Positions 47,935 to 60,252 of a stretch of DNA of 64,000 nucleotides are shown here, piece after piece (positions within the stretch are counted from its first letter, which is position 1; each line of letters begins with the position of its first letter). The notes beneath the pieces are model-generated. The model did no database searches. It was not told the DNA's origin and saw nothing but the letters and a program-made list of their open reading frames with translations. Position numbers and translations under genes: made by a program. The stretch spans positions 52,727,386 through 52,791,385 of the forward strand of contig CM049322.1 in NCBI GenBank assembly GCA_026874595.1, in the 5' to 3' direction. This stretch comes from Sipunculus nudus. Lineage: Eukaryota > Annelida > Sipuncula > Golfingiida > Sipunculidae.

Positions 47935-47940
47935 AAGTAA
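47935..47940 (-). promoter_or_regulatory. Poly(A) signal of the tandem jelly-roll gene
   Basis: AATAAA on the minus strand (TTTATT on plus), about 150 bases beyond the stop codon at 48092. It is the first perfect hexamer I find downstream. Confidence 0.55.
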
Positions 47941-48091
47941 GTATTTATACAGTAGGCAACAAAAAAGAAAGCAACAACAAATTAAGAACTGAATGAAGCC
48001 AACAAGGCCCTATATTAGAAAAAAAGGTTATTCTTATCTCAGCAAAGAACCGAATATACTACTTATGGACATAATGCAGCTGTAACATGTC

Positions 48092-51000
48092 TCACCACAC
48101 TGCCCTGACGCTGTAAGATTTATAACGAACGATATTTTTGTATCCATTGGCAACGATAACGCCACCATGTCCTCTTGGTTCGAACTTTGTTCTGAGACGG
48201 AATATAAGGACGCCATCTTTGTATATGGCGGCCACCTCCCCTTTGACATGAACTTCAATGTTGAACCAGCGATCACCAAAAGTAACCTTATTGCCACAAG
48301 TACCCGAGACGGCACTGTCCCACATCATCTCCCTGTTAAGGACATACCCGGTCTGAAAGCACTGGGCCCTGGAATGTGGTCTGTGGAAAAGAAGCGTGTT
48401 ACATGTATTATAAACAGCAGGTAGGAAAGACACTGGATTTCTTTGTCTTATCATGAATCAGTTATTGACAGGTGATTTTGATAGCAGTGATTAATTTTAT
48501 TAATTAGATGTCCAATAGTGATGGCCACAACCTACCTGAAATAGACGAAATCGAAATTGTTGATGTCCTTTGCGTTGAACATGACTCCAAGGTTACCAGA
48601 GCTGATTCCCCGCCAGCCTTGCGCGTTGTACAGGTCAACCGTCACGTGGTACTCGGTTCCATAAACTGGAGATGAGCCAATTAGAACCCTACAGAAGCCC
48701 GAAGCAGCCCACGTGCCTGATGTTGCGTCCAACGTTCTGTACGCTGGAGCTCTAGTATGAGAGACACAGTCGGCAACCCTTGTCTGATAGCCATCGATCC
48801 CTGTTGAAAGACCAACACCAAACGGATTTTCTTTAGGCAATGTATGTAAATGATATCTTGAAATTTACACGACCTTAGAATAGGAATAAAAGACAGTTAC
48901 GGAGAGGACATATTTGATATATGCACTTTACCCTTATGTGTGAAGTTATAATTTCAAATGTGGAGTTCCAATTCTGGATTAGAGCAGTTAGTATATTTTT
49001 GTTCACCTCACAAACTGTAAAAAAAACATCTACATGCACTTATTTTTTAGTGCACATACATATTCGCAAGATCAACAACTCGGTTGTGGTAACTGCTCTA
49101 GCCCCCCCCCCCCCAACCAAGACCAGAGTTCTAGCCAGTTTATTCACATATACACGTAACGCATATGGCTTCACTGGTGTTTCCATCTGTTCCATTGTTT
49201 ATTTAAACTTTATGACTAATTTTTTTTTTCTTTACAAATTACAATTACCATAGCCATATTGACTATAGGCTTATACTTAGGGTATTTAAATATAACATTT
49301 CTAGATTTGACTTCAGCTAAGATAAAAACTTACAAAGACGTTCCGTGTTGTACCCACGAAAGAACACATGGTTCATGTATCCATTCGAAACAATCGCACC
49401 GCCCCTTTCTATGTTGTCATGGTGATGGGAGAATGTGACCACGTGATCGCCATCCAAAAACACCTTGGTCTTTTGATCTATAATTTCCAGTAGAACCGTG
49501 AACCACGTCTGTCCTTTAGGTGGACCATGTGGACAGGTAGATGTGTCGCCAAGGTACAGGACATTCTCTTTGGTGTAACCAATTTGATAACATATGTCAG
49601 ACAGATATAGTCTGAAAAATCAAGCTTAATTTTAAATACAGTTCTCTGTAAAATTTTAAGTACTATGCAGGGGTCATATATAAACATATATACAAACAAT
49701 TTATAACATTTTCTAACACATACGTTCATTTTGTATAAATTGGGATACTCACAATGAAAATAATGAACGAATATGCTTATGATGTTTGATAAAATACTTA
49801 AGATATACATTTAAACACATAGATGCCTAAAAAATAAGATAAAAATAATTCTTGTTATATTCAGAAAAAAAATTAAAATTTGAAAAAGGCTGCGATATTA
49901 TTCAGGCGAATAAGAAAAAAATCGAAATTAAATTTTCCTGTGTGTGTAAATATGAGCTACACAGTCAGTTACGCGTAAGTATAAAGTATAAGTTACGCGT
50001 AAGAAATAAACAAATTAACATACACTAATTGTTCTGTAACTAGAGAATAAGTTACACGTGAGAAATAAACTCATTAACATAACTAATTGTATCCTTACAG
50101 TTGGGCTAGACTTTGCATATTTTTTTACATATATATTCTTTATGCAACTTTTTGTCGAGGGCCATATTTACTTAAATTAAATTATATAAGTATCAAAGAA
50201 TTCGGATTAACCTGAAATAGATAAAGTCATAGTTCATGGAATCCTTTGCGTTGAACGCAATACCCGAATGACCGATCGTGACATTATCGCTTCTTAATCC
50301 GATGGCGTTGAAAAGCTGCAAGGTTATATTGTAGTTGCCCGTATCTGCAGCGCCATCTGCCAGGGCTAGGCAGAACTTGTCTCTTGGCCAGATTGAAGGC
50401 CAAATTGTCTCAAGTACGAAGAAACCCAGAGCATCACCACTTGTGGGGGAACAGAAGCTCGACACGAAGGTCATAGAATTACCTGTAATACATGAATGTA
50501 TGAATGAAAGCGTTTATTCAGAAAATATAATCCCATAGAGCCGTGGTTGCAAAAGAGCAAGCATAATACTATGACAAAAAAATAAAAGTATAAATTATTT
50601 TCTTATACTTAAAGAATTAACATAGCATAACCAAACATACCACACTTTAAAATAAATGCATATCAAAATGTCATCGAAAGTAATTTATCTTGAAGAGTTC
50701 ATCTATTGCCACATATAATACATGTACAGCAGAAAAATTTACCTTTACCTGTCTATGTAAATACCTTCTTTCCAACGTGTATAATACATTTACAACAAAA
50801 TTAAATGACAAAATAACACTTTGGAATAATTACTGTGCTCCAATATTGACTTACACCTAATTATTCCTTCTTGTAAAAGTAGAAATTACATAAGTTGATA
50901 ATGTAACTAGCAGCAGGGTTTTTATGTACATAAGTAAACAAAATAAAATTTGCCTAATTTGATATTAAAATGGTCTCTCTGATCATTTAATGATGGATAC

Positions 51001-51468
51001 TTCTATACCTGGAACACATGCGTCGACTAAAGAAAAAAAAAAATAAAAATGGACGGGTAATTAGCATCACTACCTACTAACCTACCAAGTCATTTTTTTT
51101 TATAATCAAAGACAATACTATACGTCCGCTGACTAATAATGCATGTCATAAAAAGAAGTAGGAAATATGTTAATTATTTCATATATTATGATTTTTTTTT
51201 AACTAGAAAGCACCATAGCGTAAATGAACGGGACACTAAAATGTAAGGCACTAAGATATTCATTCAAACCGTTATCTCCACTATATATTGGAATTGTATT
51301 ATCATTTATACAAAAATATCTAAATTTGAAGTAACAAAATCAAGGTTTGCAAAGTAAATGGAAACATTACGTAAGATGCCTACCATTACCGACTGCTTGT
51401 CCATTGGTCATCGTTCCCATTACCAACATGGACACAGAAGTCCACAGGATCATAAAGATGAAGACCAT
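48092..51468 (-). CDS. Secreted protein with two tandem LamG-like jelly-roll modules (six exons)
   Basis: Coding exons in order: 51468-51384, 51026-51009, 50482-50212, 49611-49334, 48800-48536 and 48380-48092. They total 1206 bases, which is 402 codons with no internal stop. All junctions have GT/AG ends with phases 1,1,2,1,2. Residues 1-25 (MVFIFMILWTSVSMLVMG..) form a signal peptide. Exon 2 is an 18-base micro-exon (DACVPG-like). Exons 3+4 and 5+6 encode two homologous modules of about 180 residues. Each has FNAKD..N.DF.YFR across the phase-2 intron and G..VSNGY..H/N.V..R.Y near the end, a fold typical of concanavalin-like (LamG or DUF1080-like) sandwiches. The function is not known; binding of an extracellular glycan or matrix partner is an inference. 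A 5' non-coding exon may exist: CTATATATATAG lies at 51621-51632, with a GTAAAT donor-like site between it and the ATG. The first exon could also end at 51390 (same phase). Confidence 0.8.
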
Positions 51469-54400
51469 CTTCTCTCTATGTCTGGTTTTTCCAGATTTAT
51501 ATCTTGCAATTAAATCACCTAAATTGTGTTGAAGGTTTCGTAAAATACATGAATAAAGGAAAGAAGGTTAAATTTCAGATCCCTTTTGGGCTAAACAAAT
51601 TCTTTTCTGACAAACATTTTCTATATATATAGTAATTTACCTATCTATGAATCGTTAAATCTTGCAAATTCCATTGACGGAATTGTGTTTAGAGTAAGTA
51701 TCAGCGATATATTTAGAATCATTTATTGACTGTTTTAAGTGGCCATATTCGATCTCCTATTGGCTGATTGTGGACATTGTTTTTAGAGGTTCTAGCTTTT
51801 TGCGATTACTATCGTAAATTTAAATTTAAAGTCTTCATGTTGATTTTTCAAAGTATGTATGATGGTATTTACCTGCTTGCTCTTAAAACCTTCATATTAA
51901 TATATGAACTGTTAGGATATATGTTTGTCAACGCCAGATTAACTGTCGGCATATTTGTTGTTTTATCAGTGGTCTTGTTTTTTATTTGTGGATCCTCATG
52001 GCTTTAGTAACGTATTTCGGGTTTACAGTGGCCGTTAGCCGTACGAATGATCTCTGTACGTAATTGTAATAAAAGTTAATTAGACCCTTCCTAATCTTAT
52101 TGAGCCGCAGTCAAACCTGGTCAACCGTCCTCATTCCGGCAAGCTGTCCACGCAATACCCTGCCAGGATCAGCCAGGATAAAAATAAAATCGTGTCAACA
52201 ACCTACCGGATACCTTGTAGAACCCTAGCCGGAGTGGCTCTTTGCTTGTCCCTAGTTCTAACAAGCACGAGCCGGGACACCTTGACATGAATGGCTTACG
52301 TACCCTTTACTAGGGTTCACTTCAGGGTTTCACGATGGGAAATATTGGGAAAAAAGCGAAATTATTCAAATGCCGGCCGAATTATTCTTCTCTTCATATT
52401 TGTATACTTATTTACTACCATCATCCTCTGACATTGCTGATGATATCATAAGACTAGGGTTTATTGCTAAGAATCTCACTGGGAATCTTAATCCTTTGAC
52501 CGAACCGTGAGCACAGCTGCGGTTCCTTTCAAACTAGTACGTACTGTCTGAGGCTGTTTCTTGGTTGGCATCCGGCTTGCAATTTTGGATGTCGAACATT
52601 ACATGCTTTCCTTAAAACGAATTGTAAAAATCTAATTTAGCAATATTAAATGCCTAAACGTTCAAATTATAAGAAACTGCAACGCATTGCGACATCTCGG
52701 AGACGCCGTATGGACTTTTTTATACGATTTTATAAAAATTTTACGGGATCGAGAAAGATAGCCAAGGAACAATCAATTAAATTCTGGAGTAAGCCACCAT
52801 AACAAAATTAAATTCAAAGGATTTTGTCCTCTTGGTATGACTTTTCTTTTATTTGAATAGAGCTATTGATCGGTATTAGCTTAAGGCTTTGTATGACAGG
52901 TGACGGGTGATGGGATTCTTGAATCGTCATATGTTTTAAAGGTGCTTCTTGGTGAGGATCTGATTTTTAAGACGAGATTTTTTTTGTTAATATTAGAGTA
53001 CAATCTAGAATTTATTCATCATTTTCGTTTTTACCGAAATTGAAAATGGGGAATTCTGATAAGAATTAAGTTTAAATTTGAGTAATGATATCTTTATCCT
53101 TGAAACCTAAGTAGCGCTATACCGATGAAAAATCGAACTATATAATCAGAGTTTAACCACGGGTGTTGCGGCAGCCCACCGCTCCCTCCGCTAAATCAGT
53201 ATTTGATGTTTGAAAAGTCTGCTCCTAATTCAAACCTGTGTTTTGTTTCCTAATACTTTGTTATGGAGATGCAGCAACGATTTTCATGCCATCTATGTAC
53301 GTGATATAAATATTAGGTTATATGTGTAATATTGTAAACTTTGTGGGAGACTATTAAATAAATATGTATGTATGTGTTTGTATTTTTTTTTTTTTTTTGC
53401 TGCTCATTCAAATGTATCTCTGACAGCAACCCTCATTAGGTTGTCAATTAAGAGAGCAAGCTTTAAAAGAAACCGAAATTTACCTCCATTAACCAAAAAA
53501 AAAATAAAATAAAAATAAGACATTGTGAGTTTTTTTTCAAATTGCCGAAAGTGAGACCGCGGATCACTGACTGGGTGTGTTCACTCAGCCGTAAAGGAAA
53601 ACAAATGACTGGATCCAAATGAAGGAGCTGCGGGTCTAATCAAGGGAAAAGGGTTATTAATGACTAGTCCAGTAGCATTCAAACTACATTTTATTGTACT
53701 GAACACTACTTACCTCCCTTAAATTTTTCTATGATTGTTTCACATTGGTAAACTAGCTCAAAGTTTGGTAAGTTTACATTTGTCTGCATATCTCGAATGA
53801 TCTGTGTTCATTTAATGGACAATGAAATGAATCTCACATGATAGTCTTGGCTTTTTTGTTTACTTGCTACACTTCCACTATTACAGTGTAAAACTTTATT
53901 TTCATTTGGGGTAACCCTACGATAATAGCCACAGTGTAAGGTAGGAAGACGTGTAGTTTTGGGTATATTTTATAAGTTGATATGTAGTTGTGTATACATG
54001 GTAGCTGGATATGTATCAGCTGGTCTCAACGCACATGTCACTGATCTTACATCCTGTATTGTAGTCATGATAATGCAATGTTACACATTAACGATTTATA
54101 AATAAATATATGTACGTACATGATCACATGTACACATTATTACTAATTTACTTACATAGTGATATTGTTATATATGGCAAGCTTACCAATATGGTAAGTC
54201 AAACACAACATTCATAATATAAAAGCACACAGAGGTGTTATGGCATATGATCACTTGAGATATTTTCTGGCTGTAATGTATACAGGCTTACCTTACGTTG
54301 TCTGCCTGGTCACGGAGTTGTTAAGGGGATTATGCGGCTCATTATATGAAGAACCAAGAGGTTAAAATCCGCCCAGTTTGTGTTATGTGATTGGCAATCA

Positions 54401-54774
54401 CAGAACCTGGCATACACATGAGTGACACGTAGACCACGCCTACATCATACATTGCTCGGAATGAGATTCTTTCGTTAATGGCTCAGCGCCAGGAAATTGA
54501 TTTAAAATAGCAATAGTTACTGCGAGATGCAAAGAGACCGCAATAACGCTCATATCAACATGTGAGTCTTCAAAATGATAGTGGATGTGAGATGTTAAGG
54601 GACCCTGGTTTAGGGTATCAACACGTGAGACTTCACATGCGGTATTGATGAAATAAGGCAACAAATGCCGCTTCCACTTTTAATTAACAGGAGAATTCAG
54701 GTAATATATTCACGTAATGGCACCTCCGATACGTATGATTAATATTCATAATCATTTGATCAACAAACAGGTCA
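51469..54774. other. Intergenic, upstream of the jelly-roll gene
   Basis: A possible TATA motif lies at 51621-51632. Bases 52080-52330 are GC-richer than the surroundings and could hold the promoter or a 5' UTR exon of the minus-strand gene; no decisive motif was seen. A 14-T run lies near 53385. No coding exon is supported. Confidence 0.4.
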
Positions 54775-55032
54775 AGAGCAATGTCATGTATATTATTAAC
54801 ATCTCCATCTATAGAAAATATCAATTTATATAACACATTACCATGTCTGATAACATTTCCTGTCACAAATCTTCATATCTGTACTTAGCTCTGTTATGAC
54901 GTGATTAAATTTTAAGACGTCAATACATTTCTTCATTAAGCGCCTGTGCAATGTCATGTATATTATACACATCTCCGTCTATAAACAATATCAATATATA
55001 ACACATAAACCCTGTCTAAATACATTTCATTG
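54775..55032 (+). repeat. Direct duplication, copies 170 bp apart
   Basis: GCAATGTCATGTATATTAT, followed by ACATCTCC.TCTATA and ATATCAAT.TATA, occurs from 54778 and again from 54948 with the same order and about 85% visual identity over about 90 bases. Confidence 0.65.
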
Positions 55033-56541
55033 TAATGTAGGCCACATTCTATAAAATTTAACACAGGTCACACCCGGTGAGGGCGGACATTCCAGGTTTT
55101 TTTAAAAGGGGGAAGGGGGCAACTGGCTGAAGCTTGCACAGTCATAAAGGGACAAAAAAAGTTATATGGATATATCTCGGCCAATAAATATCCTAAATCG
55201 TTCAATTTTAAAAAAGTAATTAAAAAATGCCCAGAGCTCTTATGTATCTTAAGAGATATGCAGGAACATTTTTATACACAATACTGAGACAGACTGTCCT
55301 GAGACCCTTAATTAAGTCCTTTGATGAGGCACTCGGTTTTGTTCTTTAAATTGTGCCCGTGTACCTTCATTCCTTGGAAGATGTGGGTTGCATGGTAAAT
55401 CTTGTGGGTAAGCGGCTTTAAATATGATGTGTATGAGGGACATTTCAGCTCTAGGTAATCAACAATGTTTATAAACCTTGTACGGGAATTGTATATACCA
55501 CTAGACAATTAAACTCGTATCCATAATATGTATACTCTATAATATCTCTGTGATCATACAAAAATGTATGTTTGATATACTAATCTCAAATTTCAAATTG
55601 TGCAATGTTGTAGAATCCCTGAACTCCATGTAGTCTGTTACAGTCCTCTGCAGGTTATTTCAATGGTAATCAATTAATAGATATCAAAAAGCTTCCTGTA
55701 TAAGATAAAATAATTCTAGCTTTATCATATGGGACTATTCACAGGTAAGTTTTAGGTCCTTGGGCTCTTGTTTTAAATGTATGGATATTTATGGACATGT
55801 AAGAGTATTTTCGATAGCGTGCATGTTGCTCTCCCATACTGGAAATATGAATTTATTTATACAAATTTTTACAGACTTTTTTGTAGGGAAAATGATGAAT
55901 CGCGTTTGATAGTGTTTTGATCAAGGTTAAACTCGGCGTCTCCAATCACTTGTATATTGCAAAATTTACATAAATAATATGTATATATACATATATGAAA
56001 TATCAAATTTATATTTATTTGGTTGCATTATTATCAACACCTTACAAATTTTAGCCAGACACTTGTAACATAACTCATAAACTTAGATTGATTATTGCAT
56101 AAAGGCTCGTATATTTTACCGACAATTAAAAATTTCACTCCTATTCTATCCATGCATCAAGTTAATGTGATTGTGTCATCATCTGCCAGCTGGTGGTAAC
56201 AATGTAACTTATTTGAATGCATTTAATTGTCATATCTATTGGGTTTTAACCCTATCGTATTAAATGGTTAATACCCCTGGGGGTAATCTTGTGGACATAC
56301 CTTTATTTGCTTGTCTTCTATTGCGCTAGTCAGGATCCTGGTGGTTGGCGGGGTCAATAACAAAGATAAAGGGTTTTAAAAAAGCTGTGTAGACATTACG
56401 TGATTTTGTCTGATTATGTGTAAATACCTATAAACTTTTCCTTCTAAAATAAGTTTTTGCATAGAGAGCTTGATTATTGGTAAGTTGACATACATGGCAC
56501 CTCATACGGCTTGCCTGCGTTTCTTTTCAGATCGAACCCGC

Positions 56542-56558
56542 GGGGGGGGGGGGGGGGG
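56542..56558. repeat. Poly-G tract (17 G)
   Basis: A homopolymer run after TCTTTTCAGATCGAACCCGC; no match to the poly-G-headed repeat follows it. Confidence 0.9.
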
Positions 56559-56789
56559 CTGCTTTAATATCGGCCCCATGGATAAAATATAGTAAAAAAA
56601 TAACCTAAATAAACAAGCACCGAGTTAGACCTAGAGTGTAGCATTAACATGTTTTATTTTATACAACATGACTGGATCGTTAATACTCATTTATGACATT
56701 TTAAATTCAAAATATTTGACTCAAGCGTCCACATTTAGAAAACCTATCCATCCTTTGCTAGGAAGGACCATGGAATTTACCATTTACAG

Positions 56790-56791
<2 letters not shown>

Positions 56792-56845
<54 letters not shown>
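56792..56845. repeat. (TA)n microsatellite
   Basis: An alternating TA tract of about 54 bases. Confidence 0.94.
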
Positions 56846-56848
<3 letters not shown>

Positions 56849-57323
56849 TATCTAAGTGAAAGTACGCCAATCACATATCATTCCAATGAAAAAATATGCA
56901 CTGCTTGTTCCAAATATTTACATGGGTTGGACACATATTTATATACGTATGCATAAGCTTCTTGTCCTTGGGGCAATGTTCGAGTATATTGCAGTTTTTC
57001 TAAACAGGCGATTCATTTAGGATCCATATAGGTGTCGATGTTACCGTTAGTAGACTACCATTTATGTCATTTTGAGTGTGATTCTAAACAAATCCCATGA
57101 TCTCCATAAAGACTTTATACGTAACATAATCTGATTTTCTTATGAACCCAAGTGGTACACACGCGGACCTCAGGCTCATTGCAAATCTCGTTTAATTTTT
57201 TTTTAAAGTGGACCACTAGATATGTACCTAAATATCATGGAACCCTCTGAACAAATGACCATTGAAAACATTCTGAAACCGAGCCGGCTACTTGTCTCAT
57301 CATGATATAATATAAATAAACAT

Positions 57324-57417
57324 GGGGGGGGGGGGGGGTGTTCGGAGTGGTCGCCAAATTCATAACATGTCCTGGCATTTGGAAATTCAACTTGTGATAA
57401 ATCGGTTACATTTTAAA
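57324..57417 (+). repeat. Poly-G-headed interspersed repeat, truncated copy 3
   Basis: Fifteen G, then a diverged body with GGAAATTCAACTTGTGATAA and CGGTTACATTTT, matching GGAATTTCACTTTGTCTGAT and TGATTACATTTT in copy 1. The match ends after about 95 bases. Confidence 0.45.
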
Positions 57418-58094
57418 GGAAGTGTTTGGCTATAACACAAGCTGCGTCTATTGAATCTGCTATGTTATGTTTATTTAGTAGGACAATGGGCCATGTTACT
57501 TTGAGTTTGGATTATCCTTGCACAGATATACAATGTATGAAAACATATCATAAGTTTACTGTTTCAATGTACAGGTAGAACACCTGGCGCCAAGGTAGCT
57601 TAAAATATACACCTGCATGGATGATCAATCAAATAAGTTTATTACATTAGAGTGACTCCTGACCCATTCGTTCCTGATTATGCATGGTAATCTGACATGC
57701 TATATACAGGACGGATGACTCATGCATACACGTGCGTGCTTTCGATTTGGTTTTGCATCTAAAAATGAAATGTAATCGTCCTTGAATCGGTATTTTTGTT
57801 ATATTTCTATATTTGTGAGGCATGATTCATAGTTAGGAATGATAATTCAAAACTAATTATACAGTATATTTGTTGCAAAACAAACGCAATCGGTGAGATA
57901 CATACGGGCATATTTACCTCTACTTGTAACTGAAAAAAAAAAATGGTGCCAACACCATTGCGCACGGTAATGATGTATTATGACGTAATTTCCGATTTCT
58001 TATGAGAGATCATTTCTACATTTCCCATTTCATATCATATTTCCAGTTTCCCCATAACATCTTTCTTATTCTATCAGTATCCAGATATTCTCCC

Positions 58095-58100
<6 letters not shown>

Positions 58101-58136
<36 letters not shown>
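58101..58136. repeat. (CT)n microsatellite
   Basis: Eighteen CT units, followed 12 bases later by a (TA)n tract at 58149-58172. Confidence 0.93.
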
Positions 58137-58139
<3 letters not shown>

Positions 58140-58744
58140 TATACCTTTATATATATATATATATATATATATAATCTACATAGGACGACACATGTGTGTG
58201 TGTGCGTCGACTAATTACGGACTGATGGGAAGTAGGATTTTTCTTCCCGCTAGCCTGGGATCTCCATTGTAAGAGACCCAGACCAGCGTCTGGGAGTGCA
58301 GTTTTTTTCTCTGCCAATATGGCGACTTGGGCGGCACTCACAGAGGAAAACAAGAACGCGGGCAAATTAAGTACTTTACTGACGTGCCTATAGGCGTCTA
58401 GAATTTTACTGATATGAATTATACTACCCATGCGGCTACCGCTCGTTCACTCCGCAGCCTCTGTAATTTTCTAACGATGCCACATGCACAGTATGAATAA
58501 TAGCAAGAGACCTTACTATCTAAGATTCACTTTGTGCCATACTATGCAATTATTATAATGGTGATAATATATTTATACACACACACACACATATATATAT
58601 ATATGGAAATAGTATACACAGAAAAGTCGGCCTACTGACGGTGACCTGACAGTGAACCAGCATGGCTTTTCATACATCTATATATACATCTATATAGTGT
58701 TCCCAATGCTGTGGTAGTGTTCCCAGTATAGTGTTGCCATGCTT

Positions 58745-59045
58745 GAAATAAAAGTGCGAGTGAGCTGAGAGATTAAGAGTGCTTAACACTTTTTAGTGGA
58801 TGATGGGAGAGCTATAGGTACATAAGGAATTAGGGACTGATCACTTTTAAAATTATGCGATTAGACAATTTGGATGGTGTCTACTATTTAGGTGGTTCAC
58901 GTGAAAGAAAAGGAGTGCTTACCACTATTTGCGTGGATTATATCAGAAGAGTCAGGTGCTTTATTTGATTGGATAATGTGCTCTGACTTTTTGTGGAGAT
59001 GAGGATTTAGGTTCTTACCATTTTTTGTGCGGATGAAGGAGATAT
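58745..59045 (+). repeat. Diverged ~40-bp tandem repeat, array 2
   Basis: Contains GAGCTGAGAGATTAAGAG, TGCTTAACACTTTTTAGTGG and later degenerate versions of the same phrase. Same family and orientation as 46560-47110, 12 kb away. Confidence 0.55.
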
Positions 59046-59520
59046 GCACCATTCGGTCAGCATGCATCTTTGCAAGCGTAAAATGACTTTGCCCTTTTCA
59101 ACAAAGAGATACATTGGTAGCTTGGTAGATGTTTCATTCAGTTTGGCAGAGAATTTGTCCAAACGTTGGATAATTCATGGGATTTGGTCGAGACCCGTTA
59201 CTGTCGTATGACAATAGTAAGATTTAGAGTGTACGTAGTATTAGTATTAATAATGGAAGTAGAATCAGCAAGTAGTTAGAGTGTTGGTACATGTAGTAGC
59301 AGAATCATAATTATAATGATTATAATGGTGAAATAATTATATTTAGTAGCACTAGGGCTAGATAATTATGGTATATATTATAATTGAATAAAGATAAATT
59401 AGTTTTAATAAATAACTTATATATGCAAAGCTACCTGGGGACTCTTCTGGACAAAATAAATCAACAGGAAGAAGGGGTAAAATAATAGTCGATCGCATGC
59501 ACTTAGGAAATAATACATTA

Positions 59521-59540
59521 CAGTAAAACCTCGTATCGAA
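59521..59540 (+). mobile_element. Pogo/Tigger-like inverted-repeat end
   Basis: CAGTAAAACCTCG directly follows a TA dinucleotide, as expected for the end of a pogo-type DNA transposon. No partner end or transposase was found nearby, so it is a fragment at best. Confidence 0.35.
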
Positions 59541-59744
59541 ATCGAATCGACCTTTGATGAAACTTCCACGTACACACAAATGGGCGTTATAAAAGAAAGC
59601 AGCTTGGTTAAATTTAGCAAGATTAACACAGCGAAGTGTTACCTCTGTTTGTCTTCGTGTAACGTCATGAATTATCCCAGATATATGCAGTGCTCAAGTT
59701 ACTTAATGTTGACATGCCACCATTTTGGAATGTACCCTGTCTAC

Positions 59745-60252
59745 GCAACCCCAGCACCAGAGATAACCAACATAGTCCAAAATCCACTATCATCACACCA
59801 GTGATGAGATGGGAGCAACAGCAGCACAACCAACAACACACTCCAAACTCCATTATCATTACACCAGTGACCCAGAGACGGCTGCACAAGCAACACCATC
59901 AGCAACATAATCCAAGCTCCATTATCATTGCACCGGTGACCAAGAGATAGCGGCACAAGATTCACAACCATCAACATACTCCAAACTCTATTATCATTGC
60001 ACCAGTGACAAAGAGATGGCGGCACAAGGACCACAACCACCAACATACAGTAACCAAGAGATTGCGGCACAAGCAACACAACCAACAACATACTGCAAAC
60101 TCCATTATCATTACACCAGTGACCCAGAGATCACAGCAAAAGGAACACAATCAGCAACATACTCCAAACGCTATTACCATTACACCAGTGACCCAGAGAC
60201 GGCAGCACAAGCAACACAACCAGCAACATACTCCGATCTCCATTATCATTAG
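59745..60252 (+). repeat. 69-bp minisatellite, left part
   Basis: The anchor phrase CATTATCATT occurs at 59851, 59920, 59989, 60103, 60172 and 60241. All spacings are 69 except one of 114, where a unit is shortened. Units read ..ACACCAGTGACCCAGAGA, then GGCAGCACAAGCAACACAAC, then AGCAACATACTCCAAACTC. 69 is 23 codons, so periodic open frames appear on both strands. Confidence 0.9.

Larger units (their letters stand above)
55033..58744. other. Intergenic, no supported gene
   Basis: Contains the TA, CT and poly-G tracts listed separately. Bases 58240-58480 include a GC-richer patch open on the minus strand but without a recognisable domain. Confidence 0.45.

Noticed and set aside
48532-48840. 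Separate small proteins at 48092-48454, 48532-48840 and 50193-50474
   Set aside because: They are exons of one gene. The frames join through GT/AG sites with matching phases, and the apparent N-terminal residues are intron.
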